Source: Brevibacillus reuszeri
GTDB lineage: Bacteria; Bacillota; Bacilli; Brevibacillales; Brevibacillaceae
DNA: 64,000 bases
NCBI RefSeq assembly: GCF_001187725.1
Contig: NZ_LGIQ01000002.1
Location: 492,939-556,938, forward strand
Reading direction: 5' to 3'
How positions within the stretch are numbered: position 1 is the first letter of the stretch; each line of letters starts with the position of its first letter. Below, in pieces: positions 42,792 to 51,775 of this stretch. A program made the translations under genes and the position numbers. Below the pieces are notes generated by a model, which did not search any database, had not been told where the DNA came from, and worked only from the letters and a program-made list of their open reading frames with translations.

Positions 42792-44105
42792 GTGAGCAGC
42801 AAACGGATATTGTTTGAATATTTGGATAACAACAAGGATGAGCTTGTCGAATACGTGAAATCGCTCGTACAGATTCCTTCGATCAACCACACGTTTGGCG
42901 GCGATGAGAAAACCGTTCAAGACTGGCTGGCTGATAGTCTGCGCTCTCTTAATTTTGCAGAAGTCGAACAATTCGCTGTAGACGATGAGCAGGTCCGGCC
43001 CAACGTCGTGGCGGTGATGAAGGGGACGGGCGGCGGCAAAAGTCTGCTGTTCAACGGTCATATGGACGTCGTTCCCATCGCGGAGCCGCATAAATGGCGT
43101 AGTGATCCATTCGAGCCACTCCAACAGGGGAACAAAATCTACGGGCGCGGCACGAGTGATATGAAAGGCGGTGTTTCTGCCGCAATCTGGGCGATGAAAG
43201 CGCTCAAGGAATGCGGAATTCTCCTGCGCGGAGATGTTCTGCTGCAAGCCGTTACGGGCGAAGAGTCGAACGAGGCAGAGGAAATCGGGACAGTACAGTG
43301 CTTGAAGCGAGGCTATACCGCAGATTTTGCAGTCGTCTGCGAGCCTACTGATCTGGAGCTGCATACAGCCTCTGTCGGACTGTTTTTCTTTGAATTGATC
43401 GTCGAAGGCAAGGCCGTACATATTTCAGCCAGAAACCAGGTCTTGTTTCCACAGCCGGCAGGCGTTCCAAGCGGGCCCACAGTAGGAGCGGATGCTTTCA
43501 AGAAATCGCTCCCGTTCGTGAACTACTTTTATTCCCTTGAGGAACAGTGGAATCATCGCTGGCGGGACGCGGTGCTGGGTGCTGGCGGCAGTCCCGGACA
43601 CGATGTGCAGGGTGTAGGCTTGTTTACGATCAATCCTTCGTTTATCGAGGGCGGCGAATACCTCGGCTCTGTCCCTGCCAAAGTAAAGCTCATGTACGGC
43701 GTCTGGTACCCGGATCAGTTGGTGAAAAAAGAGGAGCTGTGGGAGGAGATCAGAAGGGGCGTGGAAGCGCTCGCCTCGACGGATGATTTTCTGCGCAGCC
43801 ATCCTCCGAAGCTGACGGTGCCTGTGCTACAGGAATGGCAAGGCTTTCATGTTCCAGCGGATCATGCAGGTGTGCGCGCGATGATGACGGCGATCACGGA
43901 CGTGGAGGGATGTAAAGCCGTTCTGTCCGGCTTCCGAGCCGTTTGCGATGCTGCCTATTTGAACAAACACGGCGTACCTGCTGTTGTCTTCGGCCCGGGC
44001 TCGCTGAGCTGGTCGGTTCACGGAGAGAACGAGTACATCACGGTAGACAGTCTTGTGGCGGCGGCCAAAGTATACGCCAGCATGATGATGGATTGGTGTC
44101 AATGA
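42792..44105 (+). CDS. M20 family peptidase/deacylase (ArgE/DapE/YlmB-like)
   Basis: A 437-residue zinc amidohydrolase. Metal and catalytic motifs are NGHMDVVPI (first His and Asp), YGRGTSDMKGG, and TGEESNEAEEIG (general base and ligand), with a late SWSVHGENEYI histidine. Members remove N-acyl groups from amino acids or heterocycles; B. subtilis YlmB, which works with the ThiXYZ importer, deformylates a pyrimidine. The same pairing with a THI5-like importer here suggests an N-acylated substrate. GTG 42792 is the start, with GAGGTGAG upstream. Confidence 0.9.
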   Translation: MSSKRILFEYLDNNKDELVEYVKSLVQIPSINHTFGGDEKTVQDWLADSLRSLNFAEVEQFAVDDEQVRPNVVAVMKGTGGGKSLLFNGHMDVVPIAEPHKWRSDPFEPLQQGNKIYGRGTSDMKGGVSAAIWAMKALKECGILLRGDVLLQAVTGEESNEAEEIGTVQCLKRGYTADFAVVCEPTDLELHTASVGLFFFELIVEGKAVHISARNQVLFPQPAGVPSGPTVGADAFKKSLPFVNYFYSLEEQWNHRWRDAVLGAGGSPGHDVQGVGLFTINPSFIEGGEYLGSVPAKVKLMYGVWYPDQLVKKEELWEEIRRGVEALASTDDFLRSHPPKLTVPVLQEWQGFHVPADHAGVRAMMTAITDVEGCKAVLSGFRAVCDAAYLNKHGVPAVVFGPGSLSWSVHGENEYITVDSLVAAAKVYASMMMDWCQ

Positions 44106-44140
44106 TTCAAGACATAAATGATCTAGGGAGGGGTACAAAG

Positions 44141-45310
44141 ATGAGAAAGGTGCAAATCACGCTGTTGATCGCTGTGCTTTGGTTAGTGGCAGTGCTTGCT
44201 GGATGTGCGCAGAACAGCACGCAGTCAGGGGGAAGCAATTCTGCGGGAGGAAACGCATCCGGGGGTCAAGGCACTGGCACGGCGCCAGGGACCAATACCG
44301 CTGCTCCTGCTGCTGGCAATTTGCAGAAGGTGACGGTCGTTGTGCCACGCACGGTTGAGGTGTTGGATGATGCGCATATCTGGTCAGCGATCAAGATGGG
44401 CTATTTTGCCGAAGAAGGCTTGGACGTGAAAATCGAACAGTCCTTTGGTACGACAGATACGAAAATGGTAGCGCTCAAAAATGCGCAGTTTGCTTTGCCT
44501 TCTCCGAATTTCCTGTTTATGGGAATCGAAAATGGATTGCCGCTCAAGGCCGTATTCCAGAATGACTCCATAAATATTTTTGGTATGGCTGTCCGATCAG
44601 ATAGCGGCATTAAAACCTGGAAAGACATGAAAGGTAAAAAGGTAGCGCTCGGGGATGCGGCATGGGCCAATATCATCAATCCGACGCTGATCGCTGCCGG
44701 GCTTGATCCAGAAAAGGATGTCGAGTATGTAGTTGCTGGGGAAAATCGCTTCCAGATGGTGCAGGAAGGCAAGCTGGACATCTTGTTCACATGGGTGGCG
44801 GAGTATTCGCAATTGAAAGGCCAGGGATTTGATTTTGAGTATATCGATGGGAACGAGATTCTTCCGTATACCTCGAATCCGCTCGTAACCAATGCCGAGT
44901 ACCTCACCGAAGATCCTGAAATGGTGCGCAAATTCGTGCGCGCGCTGGCAAAAGGGATGTACTTCGTGAAAATGAACCCTGAAGCGGCAGCCGATCTCAC
45001 GTTGGAACAATTCCCATCGATCAAAATTCCTTGGGACGGAGCTGTCGGTGCGATGATGGGCCGCGTATATCAAGGCTTCGGGCTAAGTGAAGCCGACCAG
45101 CAGAAGATCGTGGATGGAGGCATCGGCATCGCGGATATGGACAAATGGAAGCTCAACATGGATTGGGCTGTGAAAACCGGTATCATCAAAAAAGAAATTC
45201 CGCTGGATCAGGTAGTGACCAATGACTTTGTCGATAAGACCTGGGATAAGTCCAAGGTGGAGGCCGATGCGAAAAATTACGTGTTCAAGGTAAAAGACAA
45301 GTATCAGTAA
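44141..45310 (+). CDS. ABC importer substrate-binding lipoprotein (NMT1/THI5-like)
   Basis: A 389-residue exported lipoprotein. The signal peptide ends in the lipobox LAGC (cysteine about residue 22), followed by a Ser/Gly-rich linker. The periplasmic-binding fold has SAIKMGYFAEEGLDVKIEQS, FGTTDTKMVALKNAQFALP and GIKTWKDMKGKKVALGD, typical of nitrate/taurine/HMP-precursor binders. It should deliver substrate to the two permeases encoded before it. ATG 44141 has GGGAGGGG upstream. Confidence 0.92.
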   Translation: MRKVQITLLIAVLWLVAVLAGCAQNSTQSGGSNSAGGNASGGQGTGTAPGTNTAAPAAGNLQKVTVVVPRTVEVLDDAHIWSAIKMGYFAEEGLDVKIEQSFGTTDTKMVALKNAQFALPSPNFLFMGIENGLPLKAVFQNDSINIFGMAVRSDSGIKTWKDMKGKKVALGDAAWANIINPTLIAAGLDPEKDVEYVVAGENRFQMVQEGKLDILFTWVAEYSQLKGQGFDFEYIDGNEILPYTSNPLVTNAEYLTEDPEMVRKFVRALAKGMYFVKMNPEAAADLTLEQFPSIKIPWDGAVGAMMGRVYQGFGLSEADQQKIVDGGIGIADMDKWKLNMDWAVKTGIIKKEIPLDQVVTNDFVDKTWDKSKVEADAKNYVFKVKDKYQ

Positions 45311-45352
45311 GCCCGTCTCGCCTTTAACGCTTACAGGGAGGGGAGAACAAAG

Positions 45353-46363
45353 ATGCACAAGATCGGAATTATAGGAGCCGGATTGATTTCCAGAAGTCAC
45401 GCCGAATCGATTCGTACGCAAAATGGCGCGGTGTTGACAGCGGTGGCTGATATTCGCGAAGAGGTTGGGCAGCGCTTTGCCGAGGAATACGGCTGCGCCT
45501 ACTTTCAGGATGCCGAAGAGATGCTGAAGCACGCAGACGTGGAGGTAGTGATCATCGCCTTGCCAACCTTTTTGCATGGCAAGTATGTGGAATTGTGTGC
45601 CCGATACGGCAAGCATGTGCTGTGCGAAAAGCCGGTCGAAATGACGGTAGAAGCCACAGAGCGCATGCTGGAGCAAGTGAAGGACGCCGGGATCATCTTC
45701 ATGGTCGGGCAGGTTGTCCGCTTTTGGAGCGGATACACAGAGATCAAGGAGCTTTACGAAAGCGGCGAGCTGGGGCAAGTTCACATGGCTTTTGCCAGCA
45801 GATGCTCCACCTTGCCAGACTGGGGAAATGAATGGCTGCTACATCCGGAAAAAGGAGCAGGAGCGATCTGCGACATGCATGTCCATGATGTCGACTTCCT
45901 GCGCGATCTGTTCGGCGAGATTGATTCCGTGTATTGCCTCGCGAGCAAAGACCATACCGGATGCTGGAATCACGCCATGTCCTCGATTTCCTTCAAGAGC
46001 GGCGAAAAAGCGGTTGCCGAAGCGGCGTTTACGATGTCCGACGGGTATCCATTCACGATGTTCTTCAAAGCGGCAGGGACAAAAGGGACTGTAGAGTTTA
46101 CCTACAAGGCAGGCTACAACATCGGGGAACGGGATGCTTCCACCTCCGAGCTGCGTCTCTACCGGCAAAACCGACAGCCCGTCATCCGCAAGCTCGAGCA
46201 GCATGATCCTTACGCGAGACAGCTTCAATATTTTTTGTCTTGTGTGGAAGCAGGAGAACAGCCAGCGCGCGTGCCGCATCATGAGAACCTGGAAGTGATC
46301 AAGGCCATCGCTGCCATTCGCGAGTCAGCCGATACAGGTAAAATTCTCTCGCTTACCAGTTAA
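45353..46363 (+). CDS. Gfo/Idh/MocA family NAD(P)-dependent oxidoreductase
   Basis: A 336-residue enzyme. The Rossmann motif is GIIGAGLISRSHAE (about 5-18). The conserved catalytic-lysine motif is HVLCEKPVEMT, and the active-site segment GAGAICDMHVHDVDFLRDLF carries the second D/H pair. Members oxidise inositols, sugars or amino-sugars at a ring hydroxyl. It sits between the binding protein and the kinase. A GGGAGGGG ribosome site precedes ATG. Confidence 0.92.
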   Translation: MHKIGIIGAGLISRSHAESIRTQNGAVLTAVADIREEVGQRFAEEYGCAYFQDAEEMLKHADVEVVIIALPTFLHGKYVELCARYGKHVLCEKPVEMTVEATERMLEQVKDAGIIFMVGQVVRFWSGYTEIKELYESGELGQVHMAFASRCSTLPDWGNEWLLHPEKGAGAICDMHVHDVDFLRDLFGEIDSVYCLASKDHTGCWNHAMSSISFKSGEKAVAEAAFTMSDGYPFTMFFKAAGTKGTVEFTYKAGYNIGERDASTSELRLYRQNRQPVIRKLEQHDPYARQLQYFLSCVEAGEQPARVPHHENLEVIKAIAAIRESADTGKILSLTS

Positions 46364-46390
46364 ACCTTGTGGATACGGCAGGTGGTCAAA

Positions 46391-47917
46391 ATGTCTTATG
46401 TAATGGGAATTGATATTGGAACCTATGAGTCCAAAGGCGTTCTGGTCGACAGGGAAGGTCGCAGGGTCGCTTACCAGTCTTTGCCCCACTCTCTGGAGAT
46501 TCCGCAGCATGGCTGGGCAGAACACGACGCTGAAAAGACATGGTGGCACGCAGTGAAAACCTTGTCCAAAGCGTTGATTGCCGAGGGACAAAAGACAGCC
46601 GGATTCCAGGCTTCTCTGATCGAAGCTGTCGGAATCAGCACAATCGGCCCTGCTGTGGTACCGATTGACCATAACGGTAACGCTCTGCGTAAAGCGATTC
46701 TCTACGGGATCGATACGCGGGCAAGCAAAGAGATTGATGAGCTGAATCAAAAAATCGGCCCGGCCGAGATATTGCGAAAAGGGGGCCACTATTTGTCCTC
46801 GCAGTCCGCCGGAGCCAAAATCCTCTGGATTCGCAATCAGGAGCCCAGAGTGTACGACCAAACCGCCTGCTTCCTCTCTGGCAATGGCTATCTGGTGTAT
46901 AAGCTGACCAAAGAACGCGTGATCGATGCCTACACGGCATGCGCCTTCTCGCCTTTGTTCGACTTGCAAAAGCTTGACTGGGATGATGAGCGCTGCGTCT
47001 ATGTAACCGAGCGGGAAAAGCTGCCGCGAATTGCGTGGAGTCACGAAATAGTCGGCTGCGTAACGCCGGAGGCCGCTGAAGCGACAGGACTGTCAGCGGG
47101 AACCAAGGTGATCGCCGGGACTGCGGACGCAATGTCGGAATCAATCAGCGTGGGTGCGGTAAACGAGGGCGACATGATGATCATGTACGGTAGCTCGACA
47201 TTTTTCATCCAGGTGATTGCGTCGCAGACCCAGACCGAAAAATTCTGGCCTTCTGTACACGCAGTACCGAATCTTCATACGCTCACGGGTGGGACATCGA
47301 CTGCGGGCTCTATCACCAGATGGTTCGTCGATCAATGGCTCCAGCCGGGAGAATCCAGGGATGAAGGGTATACTCGCTTGACGCGTTTGGCGGAACAAAG
47401 CAAACCAGGTGCAAACGGACTGATCATGCTGCCGTATTTCAGCGGCGAGCGCACACCGATTCATCATCTGCAAGCCCGGGGCACGTGGTTCGGCCTGACC
47501 CTGAAGCATACGACTGGAGATTTGTACCGGGCGATTCTGGAAGGGATCGGCTACTCGATACGCCACAACATTGAAGAAATGAGACTTGCCGGATTTCCGC
47601 CGCGCAAGCTGGTGGCGATCGGAGGCGGTACGAAAAACCGGCTCTGGTTGCAGGCGGTCAGCAGCATTTGCTGTGAGGGGCAGTACATCCCCAAAGTGAC
47701 CTATGGAGCGGCGTACGGAGATGCTTTTCTGGCAGCGCTTGGACTGGGCTGGTACGACAGGCTAGAAGAGATTGAATCGTGGGTGGAATATACAGAAGTG
47801 CTCCTGCCGCAGTCCAAAGAAGCGGAAATCTATGAAAAGTACTATCGCTTATACCGTGAAATTTACGAACAGACCAAAGGCAGTATGGATGCGTTGTCAT
47901 CCATATCAAAGGACTAG
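46391..47917 (+). CDS. FGGY family carbohydrate kinase
   Basis: A 508-residue kinase. The phosphate-1 motif is DIGTYESKGVLVD (about 7-19). The C-terminal nucleotide part holds YFSGERTPIH and the adenosine motif VAIGGGTKNRLWLQ. Xylulose-kinase-like members phosphorylate pentuloses, polyols or similar sugars. ATG 46391 has AGGTGG upstream; GTG 46367 is less likely. It would supply the sugar phosphate that in E. coli sgc comes from the PTS, and probably the ligand for the DeoR repressor. Confidence 0.92.
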   Translation: MSYVMGIDIGTYESKGVLVDREGRRVAYQSLPHSLEIPQHGWAEHDAEKTWWHAVKTLSKALIAEGQKTAGFQASLIEAVGISTIGPAVVPIDHNGNALRKAILYGIDTRASKEIDELNQKIGPAEILRKGGHYLSSQSAGAKILWIRNQEPRVYDQTACFLSGNGYLVYKLTKERVIDAYTACAFSPLFDLQKLDWDDERCVYVTEREKLPRIAWSHEIVGCVTPEAAEATGLSAGTKVIAGTADAMSESISVGAVNEGDMMIMYGSSTFFIQVIASQTQTEKFWPSVHAVPNLHTLTGGTSTAGSITRWFVDQWLQPGESRDEGYTRLTRLAEQSKPGANGLIMLPYFSGERTPIHHLQARGTWFGLTLKHTTGDLYRAILEGIGYSIRHNIEEMRLAGFPPRKLVAIGGGTKNRLWLQAVSSICCEGQYIPKVTYGAAYGDAFLAALGLGWYDRLEEIESWVEYTEVLLPQSKEAEIYEKYYRLYREIYEQTKGSMDALSSISKD

Positions 47918-47929
47918 GAGGGTCAAAAA

Positions 47930-48751
47930 ATGACTTGGTTAAAAGAAGTGATCGGGACAGAGAAAGCAATTATTGCCATGTGCCACTTTTTACCGCTGCC
48001 GGGTGATCCTTATTTTGATCAGGAAAAAGGGATGGAGTACGTCATTGAAATGGCTCGCAAGGATTTCCTCGCGTTGCAATCCGGCGGCGTAGACGCTGTG
48101 TTGTTTTCCAATGAATTCAGTCTGCCTTACCTGACAGATGTCAAAACGGAGACAGTCGCCGCCATGGCCCGGATTATCGGGGAGCTGATGTCGGATATCC
48201 AGCTACCGTTTGGTGTGAACGTCCTGTGGGATGCCAAAAAATCGCTCGATCTGGCTGCCGCGACAGATGCCAAATTCGTCAGGGAAATTTTTACAGGCGT
48301 GTATGCGAGTGATTTCGGCATGTGGAATACAAATGTCGGAGAGACGATCCGCCACCAGCATCGCATCGGTGCCAAGGATGTCAAGCTGCTGTTCAACATT
48401 GTGCCGGAAGCGGCAACATACATGGCTGACCGCGAGATCGAAAGCATCGCCAAGTCAACGGTCTTCAACAATCGGCCGGATGCTTTGTGCGTTTCGGGAC
48501 TGACAGCGGGAGCGGAGACAGACTCGGCTATCCTGAAGCGTGTCAAGGATACAGTTCCTGACACAGTCGTCTTGGCCAATACCGGGATGAGGATGGAGAA
48601 TCTGGAGCAGCAGCTGTCGATCGCGGATGGGGCAGTGGTGGGAACGACGTTCAAGCATGACGGAAAATTTGAAAATCACGTCGATCCGGAGCGGGTCAAA
48701 TCCTTTATGGATAAGGTAAAAGCGTTCAGAAGCCAGATTGTGTATTCGTAA
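47930..48751 (+). CDS. BtpA/SgcQ family TIM-barrel protein
   Basis: A 273-residue (beta/alpha)8 protein of the BtpA family. MCHFLPLPGDPYFD near the start, LQSGGVDAVLFSNEFSLPY and the late VLANTGMRMENLEQQLSIADG and VVGTTFKHDGKFENHVD with a phosphate-binding look are typical. The biochemical role of the family is not established beyond an effect on photosystem I in cyanobacteria; E. coli SgcQ is a member in a sugar cluster. It sits between the kinase and the M42 gene, and in E. coli sgcQ and sgcX are likewise neighbours. Confidence 0.93.
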   Translation: MTWLKEVIGTEKAIIAMCHFLPLPGDPYFDQEKGMEYVIEMARKDFLALQSGGVDAVLFSNEFSLPYLTDVKTETVAAMARIIGELMSDIQLPFGVNVLWDAKKSLDLAAATDAKFVREIFTGVYASDFGMWNTNVGETIRHQHRIGAKDVKLLFNIVPEAATYMADREIESIAKSTVFNNRPDALCVSGLTAGAETDSAILKRVKDTVPDTVVLANTGMRMENLEQQLSIADGAVVGTTFKHDGKFENHVDPERVKSFMDKVKAFRSQIVYS

Positions 48752-48756
48752 GAAAC

Positions 48757-48800
48757 GACGCAGAGTGAAAGCGGGAAGTTTTGCCGTTTTCGCTCTGTGT
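48757..48800 (+). promoter_or_regulatory. hairpin between the btpA-like and M42 genes
   Basis: CGCAGAGTGAAA pairs with TTTCGCTCTGTG across a GC-rich loop, without a T-run. It may shield the upstream mRNA or tune expression inside the operon. Confidence 0.4.
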
Positions 48801-48829
48801 TCGATTTTCAAAAGTGGGAGCGGTGACAG

Positions 48830-49933
48830 ATGACATCAGACTATTTGACGCACATAGCCCAGCGGCTGCAAGGATTGACACAGGTGGTTTCGCCAGCCGG
48901 TTACGAGGATGCGATGATTCGCAAGGTGCAAAGCGAATTGCCGAAAGGTTTGCATGAGGTCAGCGTGGACAATCTTGGGAATGTCATTGTTCAGGTCAAC
49001 AAAATAGATGAGCCGAACCCCTTCAAGGTGATGGTATTTGCCCATATGGATGAAGTCGGATTCATCATCAAAAAAATCGAAGAGGACGGATTTATCCGCG
49101 TAGAGCGTCTCGGAGGCATTCCGGAGAAAAGCATGCTGGGACAAAGCGTGATCGCAGAGACTCCAGAAGGAAAAATAATGGGCATCATCGGTACGAAATC
49201 GCATCATCTGACGAAGCCGGAGGAGAAATTCAAGCTGCCCCAGGTGCAGGAAGCCTATCTTGATTTTGGCTTTCGCAGCAAGAGTGAAGCGCTGGAAGCC
49301 GGTGTGTTTGTCGGAATGCCAATTGTCTACGCCAGACAATTTTTCCGCTGCAACTCTCTTGCCTTCAGTAATGCGATCGATAATAGAGCAGGGTGCCTGA
49401 TTCTGCTCGAGCTGATCGACCGGCTTGTTGGGAAGTCGCTCCCATGCGAAGTGGTCATTGTCTTTTCCGTTCAGGAGGAGTTTAATTTGCGCGGCGTGAT
49501 TCCGGCGGTTAGGGCGGTCAATCCTGATGTTTCAATCACATTGGACCTGGTCGTAGCCGCCGATACACCTGATCTGAAGGGAAGCGCTGATATCAGTCTG
49601 GGAGAAGGGCCGTGCCTGAATCTGTACAGCTTCCATGGCCGAGGAACGCTCGGGGGGCTGATTCCTAATCCGAAGCTCGTCAACTTCGTAAAGAAAGTGG
49701 CGGACGCGGAGGATGTATCCCTCCAATACTCGACATTCATGGGCGGACTGACGGATGCGTCGTTCAGCCAGTTGGAGAACGCCGGGATTCCGATGATCGA
49801 CCTCGCTTTTCCTACCCGCTATACACATGCGCCTGTAGAAGCGGTTGATCTCAATGACTTGACCGCGCTGATCAAATTGCTGGAAAAGCTGGTTCCCGCC
49901 TTTCATGCCGGAGTGGATTTGAAGAGGGGCTAA
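48830..49933 (+). CDS. M42 family metallopeptidase (SgcX-like)
   Basis: A 367-residue di-zinc aminopeptidase-fold protein. Metal motifs are FAHMDEVGFII, DNRAGCLIL, QEEFNLRG, DLVVAADTPD and a final YTHAP histidine. M42 members form tetrahedral aminopeptidases, while E. coli SgcX, in the sgc operon next to SgcQ, has been annotated as endoglucanase-like. Substrate type (peptide or glycan amide) is open. GGGAG lies before ATG 48830. Confidence 0.92.
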   Translation: MTSDYLTHIAQRLQGLTQVVSPAGYEDAMIRKVQSELPKGLHEVSVDNLGNVIVQVNKIDEPNPFKVMVFAHMDEVGFIIKKIEEDGFIRVERLGGIPEKSMLGQSVIAETPEGKIMGIIGTKSHHLTKPEEKFKLPQVQEAYLDFGFRSKSEALEAGVFVGMPIVYARQFFRCNSLAFSNAIDNRAGCLILLELIDRLVGKSLPCEVVIVFSVQEEFNLRGVIPAVRAVNPDVSITLDLVVAADTPDLKGSADISLGEGPCLNLYSFHGRGTLGGLIPNPKLVNFVKKVADAEDVSLQYSTFMGGLTDASFSQLENAGIPMIDLAFPTRYTHAPVEAVDLNDLTALIKLLEKLVPAFHAGVDLKRG

Positions 49934-49953
49934 GCGGGATGGGAGGGCCTTGG

Positions 49954-50685
49954 ATGAGTGAAGAGGGACGCGTTGTTTTGATTACTGGTGCGAACAGAGG
50001 GATCGGCATGGCGATCGCCCGCAGATTTCGGCAGACGGGGGACCGTATCGTCATCCTGGATATGGCAAAAGAGCCGAGCCAGGAAGCGGCGGAGGTGACC
50101 GCAGGCGGCAGCTATTTTGCATGCGACGTAACGGACAAAGCAGCGGTAGACGATGTGATGGAACGTGTTTTTGCGGAGTACGGGTTTGTGGATGTGCTGG
50201 TGAACAATGCCGGGGTACAACGAAGAAAACTTTTTCTGGAGACGACAGAAGAAGATTTTGATTTGATTTTCAACGTAAACGTCAAGTCCATTTACCTGGT
50301 ATCGCAGCCCATCGTCCGGCGCATGATCGAAAGGGAGCGCGGATGCATTTTGAATATGGCCTCGATGGGCGGAAAATGGGGAGGAGCGGATGAGTCCGCC
50401 TACTGCGCGAGCAAGGCAGCTGTCATCGAATTGACCAAGACGATGGCGATGGCGCTCGGTCCCCACAACATTCACGTCAACAGCGTTTGTCCAGGAATCA
50501 TCATGACTGAAATGGCGAAGACGCTTTCTGCCGAATCTCTAGAAGCCTGGCGGGAAAAATCGCCATTGGGTCGTCTCGGTTCTCCCGAGGAAGTAGCGGA
50601 AGTCTTTTATTTCCTGAGCTCACCTGCTGCCCGTTATATGACTGGACAGGCGATTAACGTGACAGGCGGCATGATCATGCACTGA
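49954..50685 (+). CDS. short-chain dehydrogenase/reductase
   Basis: A 243-residue classical SDR with cofactor motif GANRGIG, the NNAG motif (VLVNNAGVQRR), catalytic serine in NMASMGG and YCASK catalytic tyrosine/lysine. The C-terminal GQAINVTGGM fits sugar or polyol dehydrogenases (gluconate 5-dehydrogenase-like). ATG 49954 is chosen because GGGAGG lies before it; ATG 49939 lies ahead of that site. It would work with the Gfo/Idh enzyme for oxidation-reduction of the substrate. Confidence 0.9.
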   Translation: MSEEGRVVLITGANRGIGMAIARRFRQTGDRIVILDMAKEPSQEAAEVTAGGSYFACDVTDKAAVDDVMERVFAEYGFVDVLVNNAGVQRRKLFLETTEEDFDLIFNVNVKSIYLVSQPIVRRMIERERGCILNMASMGGKWGGADESAYCASKAAVIELTKTMAMALGPHNIHVNSVCPGIIMTEMAKTLSAESLEAWREKSPLGRLGSPEEVAEVFYFLSSPAARYMTGQAINVTGGMIMH

Positions 50686-50715
50686 TCGCTGCTGCCGAAA
50701 TGGGGAGGAAAACAG

Positions 50716-51687
50716 ATGGGACAGCCGTATGATATGCCTTTGGACCAATTGCGGGAGTACAGACCAGCGCTGACCAGGCGTGACGACTTTCTTGCCTTTT
50801 GGGAGGAAAGCAAGCAGATGCTGGCACAGGTGCCGAGCGATCCGCAGCTCACAGCCATGGAGTATCCGACAGATGGGGTACGGCTGTACGAGCTAAGCTT
50901 TGCCGGTTTTGGGCATGCGCGAATTCGCGGGTACTACGCAGTGCCTGACCGGGCGGGACAGCATCCGGGGCTGGTTATGTTCCACGGCTACAACTGGAGT
51001 CATGACGGACAGATTCATGACGTGGTCAACTGGGCCTTGCACGGCTATGCCACATTTGGGATGCTGGTACGCGGTCAGCAGTTGAGCGAGGACAATAGTG
51101 TCGCCCCACACGGGAACTCGGCTGGTTGGATGACCAAGGGTATATTATCCAAAGAGACGTATTATTATCGCGGGGTATACATGGACGCGGTGCGAGCTCT
51201 CGATGTGCTGGCAGAGCGCGAAGAAGTGGATGCTTCCCGCATTGGAGTGACAGGGGGAAGCCAGGGAGGGGCCCTGAGTCTGGTTGCTGCTGCCTTTTCC
51301 GCTATTCCGCGCATCGTGGTGGCGGAATACCCGTATTTGAGCCATTTCCGGCGATCGATCGACATGGCGCTTGCCGGGCCGTATCTGGAGCTCAACGAGT
51401 TTTTTCGCCGCAACAGTGCACCCGGGATCGAGGATAAAGCAATGGATACGCTCTCTTACTATGATGTGATAAACCTGGCTCCCCTGGTTACATGCCCGGT
51501 GCTGGTCTCGATTGGCTTGATCGATGAGATCACACCTCCTTCCACGGTGTTTGCCACTTACAATCATTTGCAGACAACAGAGAAGCAGATCCGCGTCTAC
51601 CGTTATTTCGGCCACGAACCGAATGCTGCCTTTCATTGGGAAAAGCTGAAATGCTTGCGGGAGCATTTGACTCATCAGGGACAGTAG
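50716..51687 (+). CDS. acetyl-xylan-esterase-like alpha/beta hydrolase (AXE1 family)
   Basis: A 323-residue serine esterase of the cephalosporin-C deacetylase/AXE1 family. It starts MPLDQLREYRP, the substrate loop is FHGYNWSHDGQIHD, and the catalytic triad is S in GGSQGG, D in IGLIDEITPP and H in YFGHEPN. Family enzymes remove acetyl groups from small sugars and antibiotics in the cytosol. It is the last gene of the operon; no terminator is obvious in the 45 bases before the proS promoter. It suggests an O-acylated substrate. Confidence 0.9.
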   Translation: MGQPYDMPLDQLREYRPALTRRDDFLAFWEESKQMLAQVPSDPQLTAMEYPTDGVRLYELSFAGFGHARIRGYYAVPDRAGQHPGLVMFHGYNWSHDGQIHDVVNWALHGYATFGMLVRGQQLSEDNSVAPHGNSAGWMTKGILSKETYYYRGVYMDAVRALDVLAEREEVDASRIGVTGGSQGGALSLVAAAFSAIPRIVVAEYPYLSHFRRSIDMALAGPYLELNEFFRRNSAPGIEDKAMDTLSYYDVINLAPLVTCPVLVSIGLIDEITPPSTVFATYNHLQTTEKQIRVYRYFGHEPNAAFHWEKLKCLREHLTHQGQ

Positions 51688-51731
51688 CAAAAGCCATTCA
51701 TTTCTTTGTTCGTGAGTGCTCATGCCACAAA

Positions 51732-51760
51732 TTGACAAGAGCAGCGGAACTTGTTAACAT
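51732..51760 (+). promoter_or_regulatory. proS promoter
   Basis: TTGACA (51732-51737) and TAACAT (51755-51760) are 17 bases apart, just before the T-box leader. Confidence 0.75.
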
Positions 51761-51775
51761 ATTGTGTTAAAGAAA

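Noticed and set aside
42474..43421. Open frame of 315 codons on the minus strand
   Set aside because: It is antisense across permease 2 and the M20 gene, both well supported.
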